The notes beneath the pieces were generated by a model. The model made no database searches, had not been told where the DNA came from, and saw nothing but the letters and a program-made list of their open reading frames with translations. Positions 7,222 through 16,872 of a DNA stretch of 34,173 nucleotides are shown here, piece after piece. Source of the DNA: Candidatus Omnitrophica bacterium CG08_land_8_20_14_0_20_41_16 (lineage in GTDB: Bacteria; Omnitrophota; Gorgyraeia; Gygaellales; Profunditerraquicolaceae); assembly GCA_002774445.1 (NCBI GenBank), contig PEYI01000056.1, positions 1 through 34,173 of the forward strand, written 5' to 3'. A program made the position numbers and the translations under genes. How positions within the stretch are numbered: the stretch's first letter is position 1; the number at the start of each line of letters is the position of its first letter.

Positions 7222-7759
7222 CTTTTGCCTCCGTGAGTTTTCTTATCTTTTTTATCTGCTTCTCTTTTTGTTCCAATTCTTTGGTTATCGAGCTGGTCAA
7301 TTTTTTATCAGCCAGCGATTTCAGGTTTATTGCGACATTAAAATAGGCGCTGGCAAAAGCTCCTTCTAAAAATATCGCTGCCACTGCCACGTCGCTGATT
7401 AAATTGAGATTGCCTTTCTCAATCAGGATCGGGCATAATTTTATCCCTTCAAAACAAAGACGAGCGACCATAAACGGGACATCTAACGCATCCCTCAAAT
7501 TTTTACTTTGATACGCCGTAACATCCATATCTACTAAATTCAAAAAGTCATCCCTTAACTTTCCCGATTTCTCTAAAATTTCCTTTAGTTCATTTTCATA
7601 TTGCGCGTATTTGGGTTTTCCTAAAGTAAAGTTAACGACCATGCTGATTAAAGAAACACCCATTGCCGCGGTTAAAGCCGCGGCCGAACCGCCTCCCGGA
7701 GCAGGTAGTTTTGCCGCTAAGTCATCAAGGTAAATTTTAATTGGCTGGCATTTATACAT
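7199..7759 (-). CDS. fchA: Methenyl-THF cyclohydrolase / cyclodeaminase-family protein
   Basis: The 186-residue all-helical protein of the FTCD_C family opens with the signature LPAPGGGSAAALTAAMGVSL near residue 20. Members either deaminate formimino-THF or hydrolyse methenyl-THF (FchA of acetogens and purine fermenters). No histidine-degradation or glycine-reductase gene is nearby. The gene overlaps folD by 23 bases, and FolD lacks its cyclohydrolase lysine, so the cyclohydrolase role is favoured. It begins 5 bases after yraN, so the pair is appended to the rplS-rnhB-yraN run. It would interconvert formyl-THF and methenyl-THF in the cytoplasm. Confidence 0.9.
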   Translation of the reverse strand: MYKCQPIKIYLDDLAAKLPAPGGGSAAALTAAMGVSLISMVVNFTLGKPKYAQYENELKEILEKSGKLRDDFLNLVDMDVTAYQSKNLRDALDVPFMVARLCFEGIKLCPILIEKGNLNLISDVAVAAIFLEGAFASAYFNVAINLKSLADKKLTSSITKELEQKEKQIKKIRKLTEAKVGKIIRG

Positions 7760-7764
7760 TTTTA

Positions 7765-8145
7765 TCAGTAGGTAAAGGCCCCATCAAGGTCAAAGGCATT
7801 CTTAATTAAATTCACTCTCGCTTTAGGGTAAAAATAATCTATAGAAATCACGTCAAACCTTGCTTTTCTATTTAAGAGGCCTTTTTCTTTAAGAAAGCTT
7901 AGCGCGGCCTTAGCCACCTGCCTCTGTTTTAACCTTGAAACAGCCTCGCTGCCTAAACCGAACCTATCGCTAGCGCGCGTCTTTACCTCTATAAAACAAA
8001 ACGCGCCTTTCTCTTTAGCAATAATATCTATCTCGCCTAATTTTGTCTTGTAATTACGGCAAATAATTTTGTATCCGTTTTCCTTTAAGAAATTCGCTGC
8101 CAGTTCCTCGCCCTTATTCCCTAAACTTATTCTTTCTTTAGACAC
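7765..8145 (-). CDS. yraN: YraN/UPF0102 family putative nuclease
   Basis: The 126 residues match the usual length. The restriction-endonuclease-like motifs are clear: GNKGEELAANFLKENGY, LGEIDIIA and FIEVKTR, which carry the metal-binding acids and the lysine. The cellular role is poorly defined; Holliday-junction or repair-linked activity has been suggested for relatives. The start is GTG, overlapping rnhB by 8 bases; the rplS-rnhB-yraN order is common in bacteria. Confidence 0.93.
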   Translation of the reverse strand: MSKERISLGNKGEELAANFLKENGYKIICRNYKTKLGEIDIIAKEKGAFCFIEVKTRASDRFGLGSEAVSRLKQRQVAKAALSFLKEKGLLNRKARFDVISIDYFYPKARVNLIKNAFDLDGAFTY

Positions 8146-8842
8146 CTTTAAAACTCTTTCTGTGTATCCGTGATGGCCCTATTTTTTTTAAAATATCCCG
8201 GTGTTCTTTTGTGGGATAACCCTTATGTTTAGCAAATCCGTATTCAGGATAAATCTTGTCATACTTAAGCATGAGCCTATCGCGGGTAACTTTGGCTAAG
8301 ATTGAAGCAGCGGCAATGGTTTTAGACTTGGTATCGCCCTTGATAATAGCCGTATATGGCAAGGTTAAATCCAAAACCATATTACCGTCCACAATTACAT
8401 GGATACCCTTAACTTTAGGGGCGCCTAATCCCACAGGGATGCACCTTCCTATACCTTTTAAGGAAGGGTGTAATTTTCTTATTAAAGAGTTTACTGCCTG
8501 CCGCATGGAAAGACGAGTAGCTTCTAAAATATTAACGCGGTCAATTGTCTTTTCGCTTACAATACTAATACCGAATATTGAATTCTTGATAATCTCTAAA
8601 AAGGCCTTTTCCCGCCCAAGGGAGGTTAATTTCTTAGAATCATCTATGCGGCTATTAAACTTTTCTTTTTTCAATAATACCGCCGCTGAAACTACCGGCC
8701 CGGCTAAAGGGCCGCGGCCGGCTTCGTCTACTCCGATAATAAAATCAAACCCTTTTTTCTTAAGTTTATTCTCGTAATAAAATGAAACTCCTTGCGAAGG
8801 TTCCTTAAATGAATGAAATACTTGAGCGGCCAAAACGGACAT
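8138..8842 (-). CDS. rnhB: Ribonuclease HII
   Basis: RNase HII removes ribonucleotides and RNA primers from RNA-DNA hybrids. Motif I is GVDEAGRGPLAGPV; later motifs include IDDSKKL, VDGN, GDTKSKTIAAASILAKVTRD and the C-terminal YGFAKHKGYPTKEH. An unusual segment of about 20 residues (SLKGIGRCIPVGLGAPKVKG) precedes the VDGN motif and coincides with a palindromic DNA stretch (8429-8470). It is probably an in-frame repeat insertion in a surface loop. The ATG has no good ribosome site and follows a perfect hairpin at 8870-8892. The gene sits in the usual rplS-rnhB-yraN order. Confidence 0.95.
   Translation of the reverse strand: MSVLAAQVFHSFKEPSQGVSFYYENKLKKKGFDFIIGVDEAGRGPLAGPVVSAAVLLKKEKFNSRIDDSKKLTSLGREKAFLEIIKNSIFGISIVSEKTIDRVNILEATRLSMRQAVNSLIRKLHPSLKGIGRCIPVGLGAPKVKGIHVIVDGNMVLDLTLPYTAIIKGDTKSKTIAAASILAKVTRDRLMLKYDKIYPEYGFAKHKGYPTKEHRDILKKIGPSRIHRKSFKGV
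8429..8470. repeat. Palindromic insert within rnhB
   Basis: Two hairpins lie inside the coding sequence. TCCC-aca-GGGA occupies 8429-8439. CACCTTCCT pairs with AGGAAGGGTG (8442-8470) around a 10-base loop with one bulged base. They encode the extra segment of the RNase HII protein. Confidence 0.5.
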
Positions 8843-8869
8843 CTTGCTTTGTAAAACTAATATTCAGGT

Positions 8870-8892
8870 CCTTGTTGCCTACGGCAACAAGG
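8870..8892. repeat. Perfect 10-bp hairpin upstream of rnhB
   Basis: CCTTGTTGCC and GGCAACAAGG flank the loop TAC in the 138-base gap between rplS and rnhB. No T-tract follows on the minus strand. The rest of the gap (to 8980) holds a weaker inverted repeat around GCTC...TTTCGC / GGCGAAA...GAGC and no gene. Confidence 0.6.
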
Positions 8893-8980
8893 ATTTCGTT
8901 AGATAAAAACTTACGGTGCTCAAATTTCGCCGGATAAGGGCATAAGGATCTCAATTTTTAGGCCGCGAAAGTACGAGCCC

Positions 8981-9337
8981 TTAGGCTTTTTCTTCTTTGG
9001 ATTCAATTTTAGTGGCGCGCTTTCCGACCTTGTTTCTTAAATAATAAAGCTTGGCCCTTTTAACTTTGCCGGAATGGATTACCTCAATGCGCTCAATACC
9101 AGGCGAAAATAAAGGGAACACGCGCTCAATGCCTTCACCGTAAGATACTTTCCTTACCGTAAAATGTTCCCTCACCCCTGAACCTTCCCTGGAAATAACC
9201 ACACCCTCAAAAGGATGCAGACGGAATTTATCAGGGCCTTCGGATATCCTAGTCATAACCTTTACCGTATCCCCAACGCCAAACTTAGGAAAATCTTTCT
9301 TGATAAATTGCGATTCAATAAGTTTCATCTTATCCAT
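8981..9337 (-). CDS. rplS: 50S ribosomal protein L19
   Basis: L19 sits at the 30S-50S interface. The 118-residue product matches the family: [55 protein letters not shown] and the basic end [22 protein letters not shown] longer frame opens at 9373, but AAGGAGG lies 5 bases ahead of the ATG at 9337, so that start is chosen. The leader carries a structured region (9343-9439) shared with the ompA-family gene. The trmD-rplS order is standard. Confidence 0.97.
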   Translation of the reverse strand: MDKMKLIESQFIKKDFPKFGVGDTVKVMTRISEGPDKFRLHPFEGVVISREGSGVREHFTVRKVSYGEGIERVFPLFSPGIERIEVIHSGKVKRAKLYYLRNKVGKRATKIESKEEKA

Positions 9338-9342
9338 TACTG

Positions 9343-9439
9343 CCTCCTTGCGCAGAAGCGCATACTGACCCATCCGCCCCAGAAGGGGCGCACTTGGCAG
9401 TCATTTATGCCAAGGTGCCTTTAGAGCCAGGTATTGCGC
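9343..9439 (-). promoter_or_regulatory. Structured rplS leader (three-way junction, SD-proximal switch)
   Basis: On the minus strand, GCGC-a-ATAC (9439-9431) pairs with GTATGCGC (9365-9358) as stem P1. Enclosed are P2 (arms 9390-9399 and 9408-9418, loop reading TAAATGAC) and P3 (GCCCC-ttct-GGGGC). The GCGC at 9361-9358 can instead pair with GCGC at 9353-9350, directly against the AAGGAGG at 9349-9343. P1 and the SD-proximal hairpin therefore exclude each other. P2 and P3 are nearly identical to those at 32521-32560 before the OmpA gene. The fold is inferred by eye. The rest of the gap to trmD (9440-9485) shows no clear promoter. Confidence 0.55.
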
Positions 9440-9485
9440 ACCTTAAGTTTTGGTTTAACGAAACCCCGCCAACGGCAGGGATATA

Positions 9486-11671
<2,186 letters not shown>

Positions 11672-11676
<5 letters not shown>

Positions 11677-12718
11677 TTATTAGCATGGCGTCGCCATAAC
11701 TGTAAAATCTATACTTCTTATCCACTGCCTCCTGATAGGCCTTCTTCATAAGCTCTAAACCGGCTCCGTCGGAGGCGCCTGCCTGCCGGCAAGGCAGGGA
11801 TCCGCCACGGTTTGTGGCGGAAAAGGCGCAAACCAGCATAAAAAGTGTCGTCTTAGGCAGATGGAAATTAGTCAAAAGACAATCCGCAATCTGGAATTTA
11901 TAACCCGGGTAAATAAATAAATCCGTATAGCCCTCTTTTGCTCCTTGAGCATAAACCTCTAAAACCCTAAGGCTGGTTGTGCCTACGGCAATAATACGCG
12001 TTTTATTTTTGCGGGCTTTTTCTATTTTTTCCTGTGCCTCAAGAGGCACCTTAAAATATTCCGGTTCCATCTTATGCTGAGTTATATCATCGGACTTTAC
12101 CGGCTTAAATGTACCCACCCCTATATGTAAAGTCAAGTAAGCGATATCTATCCTGCGCAATGCGATTTCCTTTAATAACTCTTCAGTAAAATGCAACCCT
12201 GCGGTAGGAGAAGCAATTGCTCCTTCTTTTTGGGCATAGACTGTTTGATAATAAACCTTATCTAAATCTTCGGGCTCTCTCTTAATATACAGCGGCAAGG
12301 GAACCTGCCCAAATTGATATATTGTATTCGCATCTTCTGGTTTAAATGATATTTCTCCGCGGCCGCTGATTATCCCTGAAATATTACCTTCGGCAAAGAT
12401 TATCTTCTCTCCTGTTTTGGTGCGGCTGGGTTGGATTAAGGCCTCAAATATTGAACCGGTTTTACGCCGCGTTAAAAGCACCTCTACTTTACCGCCTGTA
12501 GCCTTACGCCCCATTAGACGACAAGCCAGCACTTTGGTATTATTTAGAACTAAAAGATCGTTCTCTTTTAGGTAAGTTAATATATCCTCAAATAGACGAT
12601 GCTCTATAGAGCCATCTACGCGGTTTACAACTAAAAGCCTGGCCTTCTGCCGCTCTTTTAAAGGATACTGCGCGATTAATTCTTTAGGCAGGTTATAATC
12701 AAAATCAGATAGCTTCAT
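11672..12718 (-). CDS. queA: S-adenosylmethionine:tRNA ribosyltransferase-isomerase
   Basis: QueA turns preQ1-tRNA into epoxyqueuosine-tRNA using the ribosyl group of SAM. The 348-residue protein starts typically (FDYNLPKELIAQYPLKERQKARLLV). It carries EGAIASPTAGLHFTEELL, TLHIGVGTFKPV, AVGTTSLRVLE and LLTNFHLPKTTLFMLVCAF, and ends YRFYSYGDAMLII. Between LVCAF and the last helix lies an atypical insert (ATNRGGSLPCRQAGASDGA). It is encoded by nested palindromes (11763-11821) and is an in-frame repeat insertion in a loop. The stop codon TAG is formed by the edge of the structured element at 11297-11676. Confidence 0.96.
11763..11821. repeat. Palindrome cluster inserted in the queA coding region
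   Basis: Three hairpins stand in a row: a GCTCCG/CGGAGGC-type stem at 11763-11775, CTGCC...GGCAG around TGCCGGCA (11779-11797), and TCCGCCAC-ggttt-GTGGCGGA (11801-11821). The reading frame of queA runs through all of them without a stop. Confidence 0.7.
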
Positions 12719-12739
12719 TTTTATATTAGAGGGGAAGGC

Positions 12740-13921
12740 CTATAAATTGCTCAAATCCTTAATAAACGCATCATCTATATCGTCGTAAGAGAATATGACT
12801 ATTCCGTCAGGGGAAAGCGAGGCAATGGTTTTATACTGTTCAACGAATGCCTTTGGGGTATCCTTCATAAGATGGAGCCCCAAGCCTACAAAAACTTTAC
12901 CCCTGCCTCGGTGACATAGAGAAGAACGCACTAGCTCCTTAGCCAAGTGATTATCTAAGGTATAATTCATTAACACAACATAATCCAAGATTCCATCTTC
13001 AAGCCAAAAAGGCCAATCCTGAAACATGCTGGAATAAGCGCGTTCACCTGCCGGAATTACTGCGGCAGAAACCAAAAGGTTAGGCGATTTCTCTTTAACC
13101 CGCTTTGCTATCCTTCTTACAATGCTAGTAATCTGGCCGCGCCTCCAGTCATCCCAAAGTATATAGTCTTTGACATTTTTTAACCCACTAACAGGGTCTA
13201 TCCCTGCCCACTCCTTAAAACGCTCTACATCCTTAGGCCCGTATCCGTAGCTTAAGCCGTATTTGGTAAACTTCGACCCTGGGATAAACGGAACAGTCAT
13301 CGGATAACGCAGATAATCTAGATGCACTCCGCTAAATAAAGGATAGCGCTCCACTATCTCTTCAACGATGGAAATCAGATACTTCGCCACCCTTTGATCC
13401 CCGGGCTCAAGAAATAAGTGCTCCTCCCTAAGATAATATTTATCTGATTCATCAGGATTATTTCTGCCGGATATTCTATTATACTGATCCTTGGTTAAAA
13501 CATCCTTGCCGAATTTTTTAATGATATCCGCAGAATCATTCTGGCCTAAGCTCAACAGGTTCACCCAGGCAAATACCTTTATATCGCTATCCCGGGCTTC
13601 CTTTAATAAAAAATCAATTGTATCTACTCCGGCTGACTTAATTATATCTTCATATTTTAAGCAGCCAGTCAGCTTAGAATCATAATAGGCCTTACCCGAT
13701 TGATAAACCTGCAGATATATCTCATTAATCTTTGCCTGCCTGCATAATGCGATTAATCTTATCACAGCATCTTTAGAATAAAGAACTTTATCTTTAGCGA
13801 ATACACTAACCCAGATTCCTCTTGGCATCTGCGTCCTAAGATTATCGCCGGCAGAAGATAAAGTAATAGCCACAAAACAAAATATAATACAAATTGATAA
13901 TATAAACTTTATTTTATGCAT
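12740..13921 (-). CDS. Secreted GHL10-type (DUF187) glycoside-hydrolase-like protein
   Basis: The 393-residue protein has an N-terminal signal peptide (hydrophobic stretch 5-23, ending near SSAG). A TIM-barrel domain of the GHL10/PF02638 type follows: RGIWVSVFAKDKVL, NEIYLQVYQSGKAYYDS, FAWVNLLSLG, FSGVHLDYLRYP, SAAVIPAGERAY and DYVVLMNYTLDN. Relatives are envelope-associated proteins thought to act on polysaccharide or peptidoglycan; the substrate is unknown. The acidic residue in HLDYLRYP is a candidate catalytic site. It lies between ruvB (60-base gap, nothing recognisable) and queA, with no functional link visible. Confidence 0.85.
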   Translation of the reverse strand: MHKIKFILSICIIFCFVAITLSSAGDNLRTQMPRGIWVSVFAKDKVLYSKDAVIRLIALCRQAKINEIYLQVYQSGKAYYDSKLTGCLKYEDIIKSAGVDTIDFLLKEARDSDIKVFAWVNLLSLGQNDSADIIKKFGKDVLTKDQYNRISGRNNPDESDKYYLREEHLFLEPGDQRVAKYLISIVEEIVERYPLFSGVHLDYLRYPMTVPFIPGSKFTKYGLSYGYGPKDVERFKEWAGIDPVSGLKNVKDYILWDDWRRGQITSIVRRIAKRVKEKSPNLLVSAAVIPAGERAYSSMFQDWPFWLEDGILDYVVLMNYTLDNHLAKELVRSSLCHRGRGKVFVGLGLHLMKDTPKAFVEQYKTIASLSPDGIVIFSYDDIDDAFIKDLSNL

Positions 13922-13981
13922 TTTGAGGATAAATCAGGCAAGGTACGCAACAGATATGCATTAATAGTTTCATTTTGGGAT

Positions 13982-15091
13982 TTAAAACAGCTCTTCCTGT
14001 TTTTCTTTGGTATATTTTAATCCGAAGTGGCCAAAGGCAAGTTTAGTGGCAGTGCGGCCGCGCGCGGTGCGCTTAAGATACCCGGCCTTAAGAAGATAAG
14101 GCTCAACCGTATCCACAATCGTATCCACTTCTTCGTTAAGGCTCGCGGCCAAAGACTCAACTCCTACCGGGCCTCCGCCGTATGATACCAAAACTAATTT
14201 TAAAACCTTGCGGTCCAAATCATCAAGCCCTGCCTTATCAATCCCTAAATCATCTAAAGATTTAGCCGCCATTTTTAAATCTATTATTTTAACTTTAGAT
14301 ACTTGCGCGTAATCCCTTATGCGGCGCAATAATCTGTTGGCGATACGCGGGGTGCCGCGCGCCCTGCGGGCTATTTCATCCGCGGCATCTTCTCCGATTT
14401 CTATGCCTAATGTTTTGGCAGAATGTTTAACAATCTTAGCCAAGTCCTTAAATTCATAGAAATCAAGGTTATAAAATATGCCAAACCTCCCTCTTAGGGG
14501 AGCGGCCAATAGCCCCGTGCGCGTAGTAGCTCCAATCAAGGTAAAGGGTTTAAGGTTAAATTTTATCGTCTTAGCATATGGCCCTTTATCAATGACAAAA
14601 TCAATCTGGAAGCTTTCCATTGCCGGATACAAGAATTCCTCAACTACTTTTGACAATCGGTGTATCTCGTCAATAAATAATATATCCCCTTGCTCAAGAT
14701 TAGTTAATATCCCGATTAAATCTCCGGCGCGCTCAATAGCCGGGCCTGATGTAGCGGTAATCTTAGAACCCATCTCGTGAGCGATAATATGCGCCAAAGA
14801 AGTCTTGCCTAAGCCCGGAGGCCCGCTTAAGAGAACATGCTCCAGCGGCTCTTTTCTCTGCTTCGCTGCCTGAATAGAAATCTTTAAATTATCAATTATC
14901 TCTTTATGCCCGACGAACTCGGTGAATTTCTTCGGACGCAAAGAAATATTTAATACTATATCTTCTTCGGATTCTTTCCCGTCAATAATATTGACGTTTC
15001 CTTTAAGCAGCGTCTCTCTTGACCCGTTAGAAACATCTTCTTCAGCGGGAGTTAATTTACGGTTTCTAACAGGTCTTGTCTCTTCGCTCAT
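13982..15091 (-). CDS. ruvB: Holliday junction branch-migration ATPase RuvB
   Basis: RuvB is the AAA+ motor that drives Holliday-junction migration with RuvA. The 369 residues include Walker A GPPGLGKTS, Walker B ILFIDEIHRL, sensor 1 GATTRTGLL with arginine finger APLRGRFG, sensor 2 GTPRIANRLLRRIRDYA, and the C-terminal winged helix. The N-terminus is about 20 residues longer than usual before LRPKKFTEFVG. The gene overlaps scpA by 26 bases. RuvA and RuvC are not in the window. Confidence 0.97.
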   Translation of the reverse strand: MSEETRPVRNRKLTPAEEDVSNGSRETLLKGNVNIIDGKESEEDIVLNISLRPKKFTEFVGHKEIIDNLKISIQAAKQRKEPLEHVLLSGPPGLGKTSLAHIIAHEMGSKITATSGPAIERAGDLIGILTNLEQGDILFIDEIHRLSKVVEEFLYPAMESFQIDFVIDKGPYAKTIKFNLKPFTLIGATTRTGLLAAPLRGRFGIFYNLDFYEFKDLAKIVKHSAKTLGIEIGEDAADEIARRARGTPRIANRLLRRIRDYAQVSKVKIIDLKMAAKSLDDLGIDKAGLDDLDRKVLKLVLVSYGGGPVGVESLAASLNEEVDTIVDTVEPYLLKAGYLKRTARGRTATKLAFGHFGLKYTKEKQEELF

Positions 15092-15821
15092 AGAGAATAA
15101 TATTCTCCTTATTCTTTAAAATTTCTATATCCTCAAATAGTTCGCTTTGACGCGCAATAATCTCTTTTATACGAATCAATTCCAATACTGCTAAAAAAGT
15201 GGCGATAATATCCATTTTATTCTTATGAATGCCAAATAAATCTGAAAGCTTAACTTGAGATTTAACCAATAACAAATGCAGTATTTCATGTACCGCCTGT
15301 TCAACCGTAAATTGGTCTTTAACTACTTCATAAAAAACTTCCTTAGGAATATCCTTTAGGGCCTTGGAAAAAGCGCTGATAAGATCGAATATACTGGCTT
15401 CAAAATAAACGCCTTCGGCCTTAAGTTTATCTTTGTCTAATTCAACCTTAGGGTGTTTAAATACCTCGCGCTGGTCCGTCTCCTTCTGGCGTAAATTCTC
15501 GGCTATCTCCTTAAACTTTTCATACTCTAAAAGGCGCCTGGTTAATTCTTCACGCGGATCTGACTGCTCCTCTTCTTGCCCAATCTCTTCTTCAGCCGGA
15601 AGAAGCATTCGGGATTTAATCTCCATTAGTGTCGCCGCCATAACCAAAAATTCTCCGGCGATATTTAGATCCAAAAGCTGCATTAAATTAATATACTGCA
15701 AATACTGCTCGGTTACCTTAGAGATAGGAATATCGTAAATATTCAAGTGGTCTTTTTTAACTAAGTATAAAAGCAGGTCTAGCGGCCCCTCAAATATTTC
15801 AAGCTTTACCTTATAGGTCAT
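15066..15821 (-). CDS. scpA: Segregation and condensation protein A (kleisin)
   Basis: ScpA is the kleisin that links SMC heads in the bacterial condensin. The 251 residues carry the standard N-terminus (FEGPLDLLLYLVKKDHLNIYDIPISKVTEQYL), an acidic middle (EEEIGQEEEQSDPREE) and a C-terminal winged helix (DIIATFLAVLELIRIKEI). It overlaps trpS by 4 bases and ruvB by 26. ScpB, often adjacent, is not seen here. Confidence 0.95.
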   Translation of the reverse strand: MTYKVKLEIFEGPLDLLLYLVKKDHLNIYDIPISKVTEQYLQYINLMQLLDLNIAGEFLVMAATLMEIKSRMLLPAEEEIGQEEEQSDPREELTRRLLEYEKFKEIAENLRQKETDQREVFKHPKVELDKDKLKAEGVYFEASIFDLISAFSKALKDIPKEVFYEVVKDQFTVEQAVHEILHLLLVKSQVKLSDLFGIHKNKMDIIATFLAVLELIRIKEIIARQSELFEDIEILKNKENIILYERRDKTC

Positions 15822-16798
15822 AGGTTTATTGCTCTTAATACTTCCTCCATCGTTTGGACGGCGAGAAAACTTGCCTTTTCCCTGCCGGACTCCAATATCT
15901 TCTTTATCCTGTCCTTATCCTTACCGAGCTCTTCTCTTTTTTTCTGAATAGGAACGACCTTATCAATAATATTTTCTGCGAGGATCTTCTTACACTCAAC
16001 ACATCCCGCTTTAGCGCCCATACACCAATCGCAAACCTCATCTTTTAATTTAGGGACAAATGTAGAATAATAGGAAAACACATTGCAGGTATCCGGGTGG
16101 CCCTTATCAATCAACTTAATCCTTTTAGGGTCAGTAAACATAGCAGAGATCTTTTTTGTTATGACGCCGGGCGCATCAGAAAGATTTATGGTGTTAAGGT
16201 AGCTCTTACTCATCTTCCTGCCGTCTAATCCCAATAATTTAGGGGTTTGGGTTAATATCGCATCCGGATAAGGAAAAATATTTTTCTTATACAAATTATT
16301 AAAAAGCCGAGCGATTTCTCTGGTAAGTTCTAGATGCGGAAGCTGATCACGGCCCACAGGAACCTTTTCTGCTTTATAAAGAAGTATATCCGCGGCCTGT
16401 AAGACCGGATACCCCAAGAAACCGTAAGTATTAAGATTGCGCATCTTTACCTCGCGCAGCTGTTCTTTGTAAGTCGGGCAGCGTTCAAGCAGGCCTAAAG
16501 GCGTCAGGCAGGAAAGAACCATATAGAGTTTAAGGTGCTCGGGGATATCCGACTGGACAAATATTACCGCCTTGCCCGGGTCAATACCTACACTTAACCA
16601 ATCTATAACATTATCAATTATATTAAGAGATAACTCGGAGGTATTTTCGTATTCACTCATCAATGCATGCCAATCGGCAACCATAAAAAAACATTGATAC
16701 TCTTCCTGAAGTTTTATCCAGTTATCCAACGCCCCAGCCAAATGACCTAAGTGCAGCTTACCTGTGGGCCGCATCCCGCTTAATATTATTTTTTTCAT
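15818..16798 (-). CDS. trpS: Tryptophanyl-tRNA synthetase with probable [4Fe-4S] motif
   Basis: This class I synthetase charges tRNA-Trp. The 326-residue product has the HIGH-type motif HLGH (16-19) and KMSKS (195-199). C238, C259, C266 and C269 form C-x20-C-x6-C-x2-C, closely matching the iron-sulfur site of the Thermotoga maritima enzyme (C-x22-C-x6-C-x2-C, last three residues at the same numbers). C256 is an extra cysteine nearby. An upstream TTG could start 6 codons earlier, but the ATG at 16798 gives the usual MKKIILSGMRPTGKLHLGH. GGAGG lies 11 bases from that ATG, at the edge of an inverted repeat (16797-16872). Confidence 0.96.
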   Translation of the reverse strand: MKKIILSGMRPTGKLHLGHLAGALDNWIKLQEEYQCFFMVADWHALMSEYENTSELSLNIIDNVIDWLSVGIDPGKAVIFVQSDIPEHLKLYMVLSCLTPLGLLERCPTYKEQLREVKMRNLNTYGFLGYPVLQAADILLYKAEKVPVGRDQLPHLELTREIARLFNNLYKKNIFPYPDAILTQTPKLLGLDGRKMSKSYLNTINLSDAPGVITKKISAMFTDPKRIKLIDKGHPDTCNVFSYYSTFVPKLKDEVCDWCMGAKAGCVECKKILAENIIDKVVPIQKKREELGKDKDRIKKILESGREKASFLAVQTMEEVLRAINL

Positions 16799-16872
16799 CC
16801 CGTTACAAACCTCCAATCATTCACGCTATAAACCTTTAAATATCCCCGTTACGCAATAGTTTGTAACGGGAT
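16797..16872 (-). promoter_or_regulatory. Inverted repeat with alternative pairings over the trpS start
   Basis: The whole infB-trpS gap lies between 14-base perfect arms: ATCCCGTTACAAAC (minus strand, 16872-16859) and its complement at 16810-16797. The latter holds the spacer after GGAGG and the first two bases of the trpS ATG. A third piece, GTAACGGG (16852-16845), can pair with the first arm instead (8 bp). The long pairing would bury the start and the short one would free it. This could regulate translation or be a dispersed palindrome that landed here. Confidence 0.5.

Noticed and set aside
8870-8892. Terminator between rplS and rnhB
   Set aside because: The hairpin is perfect but no T-tract follows on the minus strand.
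8981-9373. Longer rplS product starting at 9373
   Set aside because: The 12 extra residues would be encoded by the structured leader, and AAGGAGG is correctly placed for the ATG at 9337.
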